From NCBI RefSeq assembly GCF_003363265.1, contig NZ_QRBF01000001.1, forward strand, positions 1,148,451-1,212,450: a stretch of 64,000 nt of DNA. Direction: 5' to 3'. This stretch comes from Dyella psychrodurans. Its GTDB lineage: Bacteria; Pseudomonadota; Gammaproteobacteria; Xanthomonadales; Rhodanobacteraceae. A program made the translations under genes and the position numbers. The first letter of the stretch is position 1; the number at the start of each line of letters is the position of its first letter. Shown here one piece after another: positions 24,637-33,800 of the stretch. The notes beneath the pieces were generated by a model. The model was not told the origin of the DNA, ran no database searches, and saw nothing but the letters and a program-made list of their open reading frames with translations.

Positions 24637-24724
24637 CGTCGTGCTCTCCGTATGGTCAATCCGGGATCAGACTTTAGGAAAAACCCGCAGCGGCAGTAGG
24701 GCCAATCGGAGAAATTTAGGGTGG

Positions 24725-24791
24725 GCCACTTCGCTGGAGTGTGCCGGCCTTCCCATCGAAGTGGCACGGATGTTTTTCCGGGAAGTGGCAC
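24725..24791. repeat. Short GAAGTGGCAC repeats between secreted paralogues
   Basis: GAAGTGGCAC occurs at 24758-24767 and 24782-24791 as direct copies 24 bp apart, and its inverted core GCCACTTC at 24725-24732. Multiple short terminal repeats with GGGCCACTT-like wording are typical of IS21-family ends, so this may be a remnant; no transposase is present. Confidence 0.35.
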
Positions 24792-24888
24792 CTGTGATGC
24801 CGGGCGTAATGGAAATAATGGGCCCCATCGTCGACCGGTTCATTCAAGGCGACACAGCCCGGTTTTATTCAACGCATAGGTAACCTCC

Positions 24889-25437
24889 ATGATGAAGCAT
24901 GCAAGATCACTGACAAGCTTGGTTCTATCGGCGGCGATCCTTCTCGCTGCCGCTGCGCCGGCAAGGGCAACGGAACGAGATGGCCAGCACGACTTCGACT
25001 TCAATTTCGGCACGTGGAAGACCCACGTGTCGCGGCTCGTGCACCCGCTCGCAGGCTCCACAACCTGGACCGAGTACGACGGCGTGTCGGTCGTTCGCAA
25101 GGTTTGGAACGGAAAAGCCAGTCTCTTCGAACTCGAAGTAGCGGGTCCGGCCGGCCATATCGAAGGTGTCGGACTTCGCCTGTACAACCCGCAGTCCCAT
25201 CAGTGGAATCTGAACTGGACGAACAGCAGCATCGGCATGCTGGACGGAGCGATGATCGGCGAATTCAAGGACGGACGCGGAGAATTCTATGCCCCGGATA
25301 CCTTCAACGGACGAAGTATCCTGGTGCGAAACGGCTTCTCCCATATCACGCCAAACTCGTCGCGCTTCGAGCAGGCGTTTTCCGCGGACGGAGGCAAAAC
25401 GTGGGAGACGAACTGGATCATGACGTTCACCCGCTAG
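24889..25437 (+). CDS. Secreted protein of an uncharacterised HDFDF-G-W family
   Basis: A 182-residue paralogue of the protein at 24088-24636. It has a signal peptide (SLVLSAAILLAAAAPARA), then DGQHDFDFNFGTWKTHVSRL, VWNGKASLFELEVAGPAGHI, IGEFKDGRGEFYAPDTFNGR and ITPNSSRFEQAFSADGGKTW. The two proteins have equal length and share every landmark. No enzymatic motif is known to me. Between it and its divergent twin lie short repeats that may reflect a past rearrangement. It is expected in the periplasm or outside the cell. Confidence 0.82.
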   Translation: MMKHARSLTSLVLSAAILLAAAAPARATERDGQHDFDFNFGTWKTHVSRLVHPLAGSTTWTEYDGVSVVRKVWNGKASLFELEVAGPAGHIEGVGLRLYNPQSHQWNLNWTNSSIGMLDGAMIGEFKDGRGEFYAPDTFNGRSILVRNGFSHITPNSSRFEQAFSADGGKTWETNWIMTFTR

Positions 25438-25453
25438 AGGTGCCCGGCTGACA

Positions 25454-26986
25454 CTAGAGCACGCGCCGCAACGCCTTCAGGCCCTGCTCGATATCCTTGA
25501 GGTCAACGGCGCCGTAACCGAAAACCAGACCTTCCGACGTGGGTGCTCCGAAAAAATAGCGCTCGAATGAATGCAAATGCACGTTCGATTCCAACAGTCT
25601 CGCGGTGACGCGTTCCAGGCGCTTGGGTAGCGTCGAGAACGCCGCCACATGCATGCCGTAATGCGACTGCATCGGCGACAGCTCGCCTGCGAAGTCCGAC
25701 CGAAGTATCTCCCACACGAGATCGCGCCGCTTCCGGTACACGTCACGGAGCTTTCGCACGTGTTGTGCCAGATGCCCATCCGCGATGTAACCGGCAACCG
25801 CCATTTGCGTCAACGTCGGGCAGTGCCAATCGAGACAGTTCTTTGCCGTAGTGAGCGCTGGCATCGCCCACTGGGGCGCCACCAGGAATCCCAGCCGCAG
25901 TGCGGGGAGCATGCACTTGGAGAACGTGCCGACATAGAACACGTCTTCCGCGGTCGCCGTGGATCGCAGCGCCTGCAGCGGCGTGCCGTCGTAGCGAAAT
26001 TCTCCGTCGTAATCGTCCTCAACGATGACCGCCCCATGCTTGCGAGCAAAATCGAGCAGCGCCGCCCGCCGCTGCGCCGACATCGATACGCCGAGCGGAA
26101 ACTGGTGTGAAGGGCACACGCAGACGATCTGCACAGGAACCGGCAGCGCGTCGACCACCAGCCCCTGCGCATCCACGGGCACCGGCACAAGCTTGGCACC
26201 GGCAGCGAGAAATGCGGCGCGCATCGGTGGGTAGCCGGGATCTTCGATGGCGACCGTCGTGACGCCAGGCGTCACCAATACGCGGGCGAGAATATCGAAA
26301 GCCTGCTGTGCGCCGGCCGTAACCAGCACATCATCGGGCTCGCACACGACCGCGCGCGAGACGCCGATGTGCGTCGCAATGGCCGTCCTCAGAGGGAAAT
26401 GACCCTGGTTACCTTGCGGGCTCTTGAAGGCAGGAGGCTTCAATTCCATTCGCCGAAGCTGCTTGGCACTGACCCTGCGAAATATGTCGAACGGAAATAG
26501 CCGCGGATCCACCAACGCGGGCCGAAAATCCAAAAATGCGGCCGCCGCCTTTGACGACGTTGTGCGCTGATTGTCGTGCCAGAAGTTGAGTGCCTGGGCG
26601 AGCTCCGGTCTCTCCCACAGCGAATTCAGGCGTGAATCGGGCGCGCGCTGTGCCGGGAAGTGTTCGCGCGATGGGCGCCTTTGCTTCGGCGCGACGTACG
26701 TTCCCGACCCTCGCCGGGACAGCACCAATCCCTCGATCGCCAGCTTCGCATAAGCGCGAGCAACCGTGTTCCTGGAGACACCGAAAAAGACCGCCGACTG
26801 GCGCTCCACCGGGAGCTTGGACCCGGGAACCAATCGACCATCAAGAATGGCGGCGCGCAACTGCGCGTAGACGGATTCCGCAGATCGGCGGCTCCCTCTA
26901 GGCGGGGGATCAAAGGCAATTTCGAACAGACTGCTCTTACCCTCCACATCACTTGCCACGGCTTTTTCCCTCCGAAGCGGCTTCAT
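25454..26986 (-). CDS. MocR/PdxR-type regulator: GntR DNA-binding domain fused to aminotransferase fold
   Basis: A 510-residue chimeric regulator. The N-terminal GntR winged helix is at residues about 38-105 (SVYAQLRAAILDGRLVPGSK, then FFGVSRNTVARAYAKLAIEG). It is fused to a fold-type-I aminotransferase domain with FSKCMLPALRLGFLV, where the Lys would bind PLP. VIVEDDYDGEFRYDG carries the cofactor-binding Asp/Tyr. Start at 26986: the domain begins just after, and upstream codons are not family-like. MocR proteins sense PLP or amino-compound ligands and usually control divergent genes; here that would be the 27340 gene. Target and ligand are inferred only. Confidence 0.93.
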   Translation of the reverse strand: MKPLRREKAVASDVEGKSSLFEIAFDPPPRGSRRSAESVYAQLRAAILDGRLVPGSKLPVERQSAVFFGVSRNTVARAYAKLAIEGLVLSRRGSGTYVAPKQRRPSREHFPAQRAPDSRLNSLWERPELAQALNFWHDNQRTTSSKAAAAFLDFRPALVDPRLFPFDIFRRVSAKQLRRMELKPPAFKSPQGNQGHFPLRTAIATHIGVSRAVVCEPDDVLVTAGAQQAFDILARVLVTPGVTTVAIEDPGYPPMRAAFLAAGAKLVPVPVDAQGLVVDALPVPVQIVCVCPSHQFPLGVSMSAQRRAALLDFARKHGAVIVEDDYDGEFRYDGTPLQALRSTATAEDVFYVGTFSKCMLPALRLGFLVAPQWAMPALTTAKNCLDWHCPTLTQMAVAGYIADGHLAQHVRKLRDVYRKRRDLVWEILRSDFAGELSPMQSHYGMHVAAFSTLPKRLERVTARLLESNVHLHSFERYFFGAPTSEGLVFGYGAVDLKDIEQGLKALRRVL

Positions 26987-27339
26987 GGCGCGAGATGTCC
27001 AAGATGTTACCGGCAGCTTCAATCCATGGCTGGCATGTAGGCATTCGTGGTGTCCCTGGCTGACCAAGAACATCTTAACGATCTGAATTCCAGCCTGCTA
27101 AGCCGCTTGAGCCGACCGGCCGGGGCTCGCCATTTGCCCAATACCTGGAAAGGCCAACCCCAGCCCGCTCTGTGGGAAAGAAGTCAAATGGACAAATCCC
27201 GTTTCTTCATCGGTGAGCCGTTATTACCTCGGACGTAATTGAGACGATGAGGCTATGAGCGCACATTTACGGTCACTCGGACACACGCCTCCGAGCAACA
27301 CCCCCCCAATTCGTTCCATGTCATTTGAGAGATGCAGCC
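26987..27339. other. 353-bp divergent intergenic region
   Basis: It lies between the MocR-type gene and the carboxymuconolactone-decarboxylase-like gene. CAAAT recurs as a short direct repeat near 27185-27197, the kind of repeat MocR proteins recognise, but this is weak. No gene or terminator is seen. Confidence 0.4.
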
Positions 27340-27891
27340 ATGTCCAACTTCCCCATTCACTCGCCCAGCTCCGCTCCCGAGGCATCCAAGCCGGCCCTGG
27401 AAGCGCTTCAATCGGCGTTCGGATTTGTTCCCAATTTACTGGGCGCCATGTCGACGTCTCCGGTATTGATCAACAGTCTTGTCGGACTTTTCAAAACCGT
27501 TCACGGCGGCAGTTTTTCCGAGCTACAAGTTCAGACGCTGCTTCTTACCAACGCGGTCACCAATGGATGCACGTGGGCTGTAGCGTTCCACACCTTCCTT
27601 GCACTGAAGGAAGGAGTCGAACAGACTGACGTGCAGGCCATTCGCGACGGGGATCTTCCCAAGGACGCCAAACTCGCGGCCCTGTCCCGACTCGCAAAGA
27701 CGTTGATCGAAAAGCGCGGACGCATCAACACTGGCGACAAGGAAAGGTTTTTGCAGGCCGGCTTCGGCACCGACGACCTTCTCGAAGTCGTGGCCGTGGT
27801 TGCCGCGTCGACCATCACCAACTACACGGGAAGTGTGACGCAACCGCCGCTGGAACAGGATTTCCGGCCGTATGAATGGAGTGCCTGCTAA
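27340..27891 (+). CDS. Carboxymuconolactone decarboxylase/AhpD-like protein
   Basis: A 183-residue helical protein of the CMD/AhpD superfamily: ALQSAFGFVPNLLGAMSTSP, GGSFSELQVQTLLLTNAVTN and GCTWAVAFHTFLALKEGVEQ. In AhpD-type peroxidases this last region reads C-x-x-C-x-x-x-H; here only the first Cys and the His are present (C-T-W-A...H), so thiol-disulfide chemistry of the AhpD kind is doubtful. GAGAG precedes the ATG. The XRE gene starts 38 bp downstream. Function is unknown, with a redox or aromatic-degradation flavour. Confidence 0.88.
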   Translation: MSNFPIHSPSSAPEASKPALEALQSAFGFVPNLLGAMSTSPVLINSLVGLFKTVHGGSFSELQVQTLLLTNAVTNGCTWAVAFHTFLALKEGVEQTDVQAIRDGDLPKDAKLAALSRLAKTLIEKRGRINTGDKERFLQAGFGTDDLLEVVAVVAASTITNYTGSVTQPPLEQDFRPYEWSAC

Positions 27892-27929
27892 GCGTTCATT
27901 GTCGAGACGTATCACCGACGGATAGCATC

Positions 27930-28769
27930 ATGAGCCCTGCGCCACATAAAAACACCCTCCCCTCCTCAACTCAAAATGAGTTGGGCCCGCTGATGCGGTA
28001 CTGGCGCGGAAAAAGGGGAAAGAGCCAGTTTGACGTATCGCTCGATACGGGCATTTCACAACGCCATATCAGTTTTATCGAAAATGGCAGAAGCGCTCCG
28101 AGTCGTCAAACGCTCATCGATATTGCGCAGGCACTCGATGTTCCTTTGCGTGAGCGAAACACCTTGCTTCAGGCGGCGGGCTACGCGGCGATCTATACCG
28201 AAAGCCCGCTTGAAGCATTGGAGATGCAGGGCCTGCGCAAGGCCCTGGATCGCATGCTGCGTCAACACGCCCCCTTCCCTGCCCTCGTGATGGACAGGTA
28301 CTGGAATGTGCTGATGACCAACGACTATTCGCCTCGCTTTTTTGGATGCTTCATCGACATGTCTTCGCGCAAGGAACCGCGCAACATGCTTCACCTCATT
28401 TTTGATCCGCAGGGCATGCGTCCGTTTGTCGTCAATTGGGAGCAGACCGCGCAAAGCCTGATACAGCGCGTGTATCGTGAATCCGTTGGGCGCGTCATTG
28501 ACGAAAAGACCGATGCATTGTTGCAAGCATTGCATGCCTACCCCGATGTCAAAACGGAATGGAAGACGCCCGCCATCTCCACCATGGCACCCAATACGCC
28601 AATCATTCCGCTGAGCTTCGCAAAGGATGGCGTCGTCATGAACTATTTTTCAATGGTTACGACCGTGGGCACGCCTCAAACCATCAGTGCGCAGGAACTC
28701 CGCATCGAATGCATGTTCCCTGCTGACGATTCGACCGAATCGAAGCACATTCAAATGTTCAGCCACTGA
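27930..28769 (+). CDS. XRE family regulator with MmyB-like ligand domain
   Basis: A 279-residue regulator. An N-terminal Cro/C1 helix-turn-helix (YWRGKRGKSQFDVSLDTGIS, RHISFIENGRSAPSRQTLID) is followed by a C-terminal MmyB-like PAS-type domain (FPALVMDRYWNVLMTNDYSP, then MLHLIFDPQGMRPFVVNWEQ). This is the standard architecture of a large actinobacterial and proteobacterial family, often next to an SDR or another redox enzyme that it represses. Here the neighbour is the CMD-like gene, 38 bp upstream on the same strand. The ATG at 27930 is preferred because similarity starts there. Confidence 0.92.
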   Translation: MSPAPHKNTLPSSTQNELGPLMRYWRGKRGKSQFDVSLDTGISQRHISFIENGRSAPSRQTLIDIAQALDVPLRERNTLLQAAGYAAIYTESPLEALEMQGLRKALDRMLRQHAPFPALVMDRYWNVLMTNDYSPRFFGCFIDMSSRKEPRNMLHLIFDPQGMRPFVVNWEQTAQSLIQRVYRESVGRVIDEKTDALLQALHAYPDVKTEWKTPAISTMAPNTPIIPLSFAKDGVVMNYFSMVTTVGTPQTISAQELRIECMFPADDSTESKHIQMFSH

Positions 28770-28884
28770 CCGCACATTCGCCCAGCGTGACGCAGGACAG
28801 GCTCCCTGCGCCAAATGATGTTGCGAATACACGGCTGCAACAAAGGGGCGCCGCGTGTAGCATGGCTACCAACGGGAGCCAGCG

Positions 28885-29319
28885 ATGCGATTGACCTACC
28901 AAACCGACTATGCCTTGCGTCTGCTCATGTACCTCGCCGTGCAGGGCGATCGCCGGTCATCCATTCGCGAGATCGCCACCCAATACAACATCTCCGAAAA
29001 TCACCTGATGAAGGTGACGCAGCGATTGGCCGCGCTTGGTTATGTCGATGCCTTGCGTGGCCGGAACGGCGGTTTGAAACTGGCTTATCGTCCCGAGCGA
29101 ATCAAAATTGGCGACATTGTTCGCGACATGGAACCCGATTTCGCATTGGTGGAGTGCTTTGGCCCTGATAACGGTTGCAACATCACGCCCGCGTGCTCGC
29201 TTCGCCATGTGCTGGACGAAGCTCGAAAGGGTTTCATGAGCGTTCTGGACGGTTACACGCTCAAGCAACTGGTGGCGCGACCCGCCAAGCTGCGGATCGC
29301 GCTCAACATCGTGGCGTAA
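28885..29319 (+). CDS. nsrR: Rrf2-family nitric-oxide-sensing repressor NsrR
   Basis: A 144-residue Rrf2 winged-helix protein, the NsrR length. MRLTYQTDYALRLLMYLAVQ and YNISENHLMKVTQRLAALGY form the DNA-binding part, and RGRNGGLKLAY the wing. The Fe-S ligands are three Cys in CFGPDNGCNITPACSLR (C-x6-C-x5-C). NsrR represses hmp and other NO-detoxification genes and is released when NO attacks its cluster. The convergent gene 14 bp away is hmp, and a consensus NsrR palindrome lies before hmp, so the assignment is well supported. Confidence 0.93.
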   Translation: MRLTYQTDYALRLLMYLAVQGDRRSSIREIATQYNISENHLMKVTQRLAALGYVDALRGRNGGLKLAYRPERIKIGDIVRDMEPDFALVECFGPDNGCNITPACSLRHVLDEARKGFMSVLDGYTLKQLVARPAKLRIALNIVA

Positions 29320-29332
29320 CGACGGCAGCTTG

Positions 29333-30541
29333 CTAGCTTAGCGAGGCGCCAAAGAACTCGGCGTGTATGTTCGAATCCGACACACCCGCCTCTTTCAGTG
29401 CGGCAATTTGTGCGGCCATGAATCCGCGCGGCCCGCACACGTAGTAATCCGCATCGACGAGATGCTCTTTGGCGGCAATCTTTCCCGCATCGATTCGGCC
29501 TTGCCTGTCGTAGTGTTCACCCATCACGTCGCATTCACCGATCTCCTCGTAGTAGACCTCCACCTCGAGCGCCTCATGCCTGGTTTGCATCGCCCTCAAC
29601 CAATCGTTCATCGCATGCACATGCCGATTGCGTGCCGCATGCGCAAAGTGGATCGAACGCTCGGGTTGCTCCTTGGCAATATGCGCAAGGAAACCCAGCA
29701 TGGGTGTGATGCCCACACCGCCACTGAGTAGAACGACAGGCGTGTCCTTATCCTGGTCGACGACGAAGTGCCCCTGCGGAAACGACAACTCCAGGATGTC
29801 GCCTTCAAGCACGTTCGCATGCAGCGTCGTCGATACCTGCCCGGCCGGCGCGTCCTTGCCTGCATCCTGACGTTTGACGGTCAGCCGCAAATGATCGTGG
29901 TGCGGCGCATCTGAGAGACTGTACTGGCGGATGTGCGTCATACCCATCGCATCGATGATGCGAACCGAGACGAATTGACCGGGCAGGAAAGGTGGCAACG
30001 ATCCGGCATCGGTTGGCTTGAGGTAGAACGAGACAATTTCGGTGCTTTCGCGCACCGTGCGAGTCACTTGGAACGGCCGCCAGCCCGTCCAGCCGCCTGG
30101 CGTCGTCGCCGCATGCGTATACAGGGCCTGCTCGGCTTCGATCAGCATATCGGCAAGCTGTCCGTAAGCCGCTGCCCAAGCCTCCAGCACGGACTCCGTG
30201 GCTGCGCTGCCCATCACGTCGGCGATGGCAGCGAGCAAGTGGCGCCCGACAATCGGATAATGCTCGGCGCGGATACCCATGCTGGCGTGCTTGGCCGTTA
30301 TCACCTGAATCACAGGCGCCAGCACCGACACATCGTCGATATTCTCCGCATAGCCCAACACCGCGAGCGCCAAGGCCTGCTGTTGTTCGCCCGTGGCCTG
30401 ATGGCTCATGTTAAACAGATGTTTCAGCTCGGGATTCGCCTCGAACATGCGCGCATAGAAGTTTTTTGTAAGGTCCAGGCCATGCGCCTTTAACGCAGGC
30501 ACACAACTCTTGACGATCTCGCGTTGAATCTGGCTCAGCAT
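29333..30541 (-). CDS. hmp: Flavohaemoglobin, nitric oxide dioxygenase
   Basis: A 402-residue flavohaemoprotein that oxidises NO to nitrate using O2 and NAD(P)H. The N-terminal globin domain (residues 1-140) includes KHLFNMSHQATGEQQQALAL and KHASMGIRAEHYPIVGRHLL with the proximal His. The FAD domain contains RQYSLSDAPHHDHLRLTVKR, and the NAD domain VVLLSGGVGITPMLGFLAHI and ADYYVCGPRGFMAAQ. Length matches E. coli Hmp (396). An NsrR-type operator lies 21-49 bp upstream of the start codon. It is convergent with nsrR. Confidence 0.96.
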   Translation of the reverse strand: MLSQIQREIVKSCVPALKAHGLDLTKNFYARMFEANPELKHLFNMSHQATGEQQQALALAVLGYAENIDDVSVLAPVIQVITAKHASMGIRAEHYPIVGRHLLAAIADVMGSAATESVLEAWAAAYGQLADMLIEAEQALYTHAATTPGGWTGWRPFQVTRTVRESTEIVSFYLKPTDAGSLPPFLPGQFVSVRIIDAMGMTHIRQYSLSDAPHHDHLRLTVKRQDAGKDAPAGQVSTTLHANVLEGDILELSFPQGHFVVDQDKDTPVVLLSGGVGITPMLGFLAHIAKEQPERSIHFAHAARNRHVHAMNDWLRAMQTRHEALEVEVYYEEIGECDVMGEHYDRQGRIDAGKIAAKEHLVDADYYVCGPRGFMAAQIAALKEAGVSDSNIHAEFFGASLS

Positions 30542-30561
30542 GGCTTACATAGTCCACAGTC

Positions 30562-30590
30562 ATAAAGATGTATTTAGTATGCATCTTTAT
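30562..30590. promoter_or_regulatory. NsrR operator upstream of hmp
   Basis: ATAAAGATG and CATCTTTAT are perfect nine-base arms spaced by 11 bases, with AT-rich flanks of the core also pairing. This reproduces the AAGATG-N-ATTT/AAAT-N-CATCTT palindrome known for NsrR in enteric bacteria and beta/gammaproteobacteria. It sits about 21 bp upstream of the hmp start and should cover the promoter. Confidence 0.85.
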
Positions 30591-30749
30591 AATTGCAGCG
30601 CAGCATGCTGCGACGCCTTGTCACAGAGGCCGCTCCGTGAAACATTTACAGCCTTCAAAACGTCATGGATTTTTGTACAAGCGGATAGGCCATCACGCGC
30701 CATCGGCGGCAGGTTGAAAACAACGATTCAAGCGTTCGGCGACAAAACC

Positions 30750-30780
30750 GCAAAGGGCGCGAATAATTCGCGCCCTTTGC
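30750..30780 (-). terminator. Rho-independent terminator after the TonB-dependent receptor gene
   Basis: GCAAAGGGCGCGAA and TTCGCGCCCTTTGC form a perfect 14-pair stem with a 3-base loop, 51 bp after the receptor stop. On the minus strand it is followed by CGGTTTTGTC, a short T-rich run. Confidence 0.75.
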
Positions 30781-30830
30781 CATGTGCAACGACCCGGCAA
30801 CATGCTGCCGGCATGAGGTAACGAGGGCGG

Positions 30831-33800
30831 TTAGAAAAACTTCTGCTCGTATTTGAGGTAAATGACACGCCCGATATCGTATTGCGGATTGTAAGGAAAA
30901 TCGCCGTAGCCATCCGTTCCCGTGGGTCCCAGCGGGCCCGCCACACTGTATACGCCAGTATAGGAGGGCGGCGCTTTGCGATTGAAGACATCGGTGGCAC
31001 CGAACGCGATACGCCCTTTCCAGGGCGCTTCCCAACTCAGCTGCAAATCATTGAAAGCGAGGCCGCCCTGCCGATTCAATCCGTTCGGCGAGTTGGCCAG
31101 GTCCTTGTTGGGTTCGTTGCAGGGGAGAACCTCGCTCAGCGCCGGGTTGGGCGGGATGCACGGTTCCGACAGCGACGAGTAATAACGGATCGTCCATGTC
31201 GCAGCGAATTTCTTGTAGCTCCAATTCAAATTGACCGTCGAGCGAAAACGCCACAGCGGACCGAGCACCGTGTCATACGCGCCAAGCGTGTTGGAAATGA
31301 TCGGACCGCCGGCCGTGGTTTGTTCCCTCACTGAATTGATATATGTGCTCGTCGAGTCGATCTTGAACTTGCCGACGGGCGTATCCGGAAAGAGATAGCT
31401 CAAGTCCAGATCTTCGCCCCGCTCTTCCACAAAGCCCTGGTTTACCAGCGCCTGCAACAGATTGATCACTTGTCCATTGAAGGGTCCACCCGCCGTCGAG
31501 CGCTGGAATTGATCGCACTGCTCCGTTTCGCCCAGCAAGTAGCAGTTGTCGAGAATGCTGCTGGCCGTCGGCAAGGTGATGACGTTGGCGATCCTGATGC
31601 GGTACCAGTCCAGCGTCACGTTCAGGCCAGGCACGTAATGCGGGCTGTACACGAAGCCCGCTGTGTAGCTCCTCGACGTTTCCGGCTTCAGATTGGCATT
31701 GGCACCCGTGAAAAACGGCGTCGTACTTGTCGTATTGGGCGCGGGGATCGGCTGGGCGTTGGGATTGAGCTGCGTGAAACCGGGACCCACCGCAGGCAGG
31801 CCGGCAAATCCATTCAAGCAACGCTGCTGAACAATGGGAATGCCGGTCAGGCCAAAGTTGACGTCGCAGGGATCGGTATAGTTCGTGAAGCTCTGCAGTG
31901 TGCCGCCATACAGATTGGCGATGGCCGGCGCACGGAAACCCGTGCCGTAGCTCGCGCGAATCAGCAGATCGTTAATCGGCTGCCATGACAACTTGAACTG
32001 ATTGTTGTTGGTATTGCCAAAGTTGGTGTAGCGCGAGAAGCGATGCGCCAGATCGATATCCAATAGCTGCGCACCGGCCATATCCTTCAGCAAAGGAATG
32101 TTCACCTCGGCGTAAGCCTCGTTGAGGCCGTAAGAGCCGCGGCCTATGTTCTGCTGCAAATTGGTGTTGAGGCCAAGCTGCGTATATTGATCCGGGATGG
32201 CACCACCGGAGATACCGCGGTGATCGGCGCCCACCGCAAACGTCACGTCGCCCTCTCCCATCGATTGCGGGAGCGTGAACACGTCGCCGGACAGATTGAC
32301 GTCCGCGGTTTTCATTTCGCTGTAGGACCGCGTGCCGGCAACGATGTTGAGATAGTTGATCTCCGCCGGCGTAAGGCCGCCCGAACCGGAAAACGGATTG
32401 AGCGGTACGCAACCGGCGATCACATTGCCTGGCGTGCCGCATTCCACGACGCCATTGGGACCCAGGAAGGATGGGCCAAGCGCCTGCTCCACGTGAACCA
32501 GGTTGAGATTGCCCGGGCCGAAGCTCGATTGGGTGTAGCGATAGTCGCTATAGCCCGCGTCCCAGTTGAACTCCCTCTCGCCGAGCGAGAAATCGCCTTC
32601 CAACCCCAAACGCCAACCGTATTGCTTGACTTTGTTGTACACGACACGATTGGGATATTGCAGCGGCAAGTTGAACTCGAGATTGTTGCCCGGCAACGGG
32701 TTGTAATAGCTCTGCGAAGATAGCGACGGAAAGTAAACCGCCGGGAACGTACCCACGGGCAGACCGAGCGCTTCCGCCAGATGCGCACCGTTGGCCGGCG
32801 TCAGCGAGCTGAGCGGATAACCGCTGATGCTCGTGCTCGAATCGTTCGAGTTGTACGTGCCGATGAAGTTCGCCGTGATGTGATCGGTCACCTTGTAATC
32901 GCCTTTCAACAAATACGACTTCAGCCGATTTTGCGGCATCAGCGTTTCGAGGAAAGCCGAGTTCTGGTAGTCGTTGTTGAAATAAGGCGACGGATACTGA
33001 GCGCCGAATGTGTTGACGTGATAGTTGGCGATATCGCGCCCGTCCTGCCCCATGTTGACGGTGATCGGGCCATTGGCCAATTGCGGCAGGCTCACCGGCA
33101 GGCCGGTCGCCGGGTCGAGCGCACCGGTGATGGTGCCGAAAGGCGAAGGGACGGCCTGGCTTTGGGGATAGTTGGGCCCAAAGCTGAAAAAGCCGTACTT
33201 GCTGAAATCGCGATCGTTAGCGGTCAGCCCATCGGTGTTTTGGATGGTCACGTTGACCAGGAACGCCCCCCTGGAGAACTTCTTGCCGCCAGTGAGACTG
33301 AACTGGCTGTTTTTCCCATCGTTCCCCGGCGAGTACATGCTGTTGTAGGTATCGAGTTGCACACCATCGAAATCCTTCTTGGTGATGATGTTGACCACGC
33401 CGGCAATCGCATCGGAACCGTAAATCGCCGACGCGCCGTCCTGCAGAATTTCAATGTGATCGATGACCGAACTTGGGATCGTGCTTAGATCGGTTTGACC
33501 GAAAATGTCCGTGGCCCAGCGTTGGCCGTCGACCAGTACCAAGGTGCGCGGTGCACCCAGGCCGCGCAGGCTGACGTACTGGCCCACGATATTGCCCAAG
33601 GCACTTTGGCTGCTGGTGCCCGAAGAACCGACGGAAGAAACGTTCTGCAGAATCTGGCCGACACTGACAAAGCCCTGTTGCTGCAGCGCTTCATGCGACA
33701 GCTCGGTCACGGGTTGCGCCGTTTCCACATCGATGCTTCGAATCATCGAACCGGTAACCGTTATGCCCTGCAAGGTCACGGTTTTCTGCGGGGGCGTTGG

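Noticed and set aside
24641-24883. An 80-codon frame between the two secreted paralogues (EVARMFFREVAPVMPGVM)
   Set aside because: It covers the divergent promoter region and the short repeats, has no recognisable family and no good ribosome site.
30750-30780. Treating the long stem as an operator of hmp
   Set aside because: Position just after the receptor gene and the T-rich flank on the minus strand make a terminator more likely; the NsrR site is separate.
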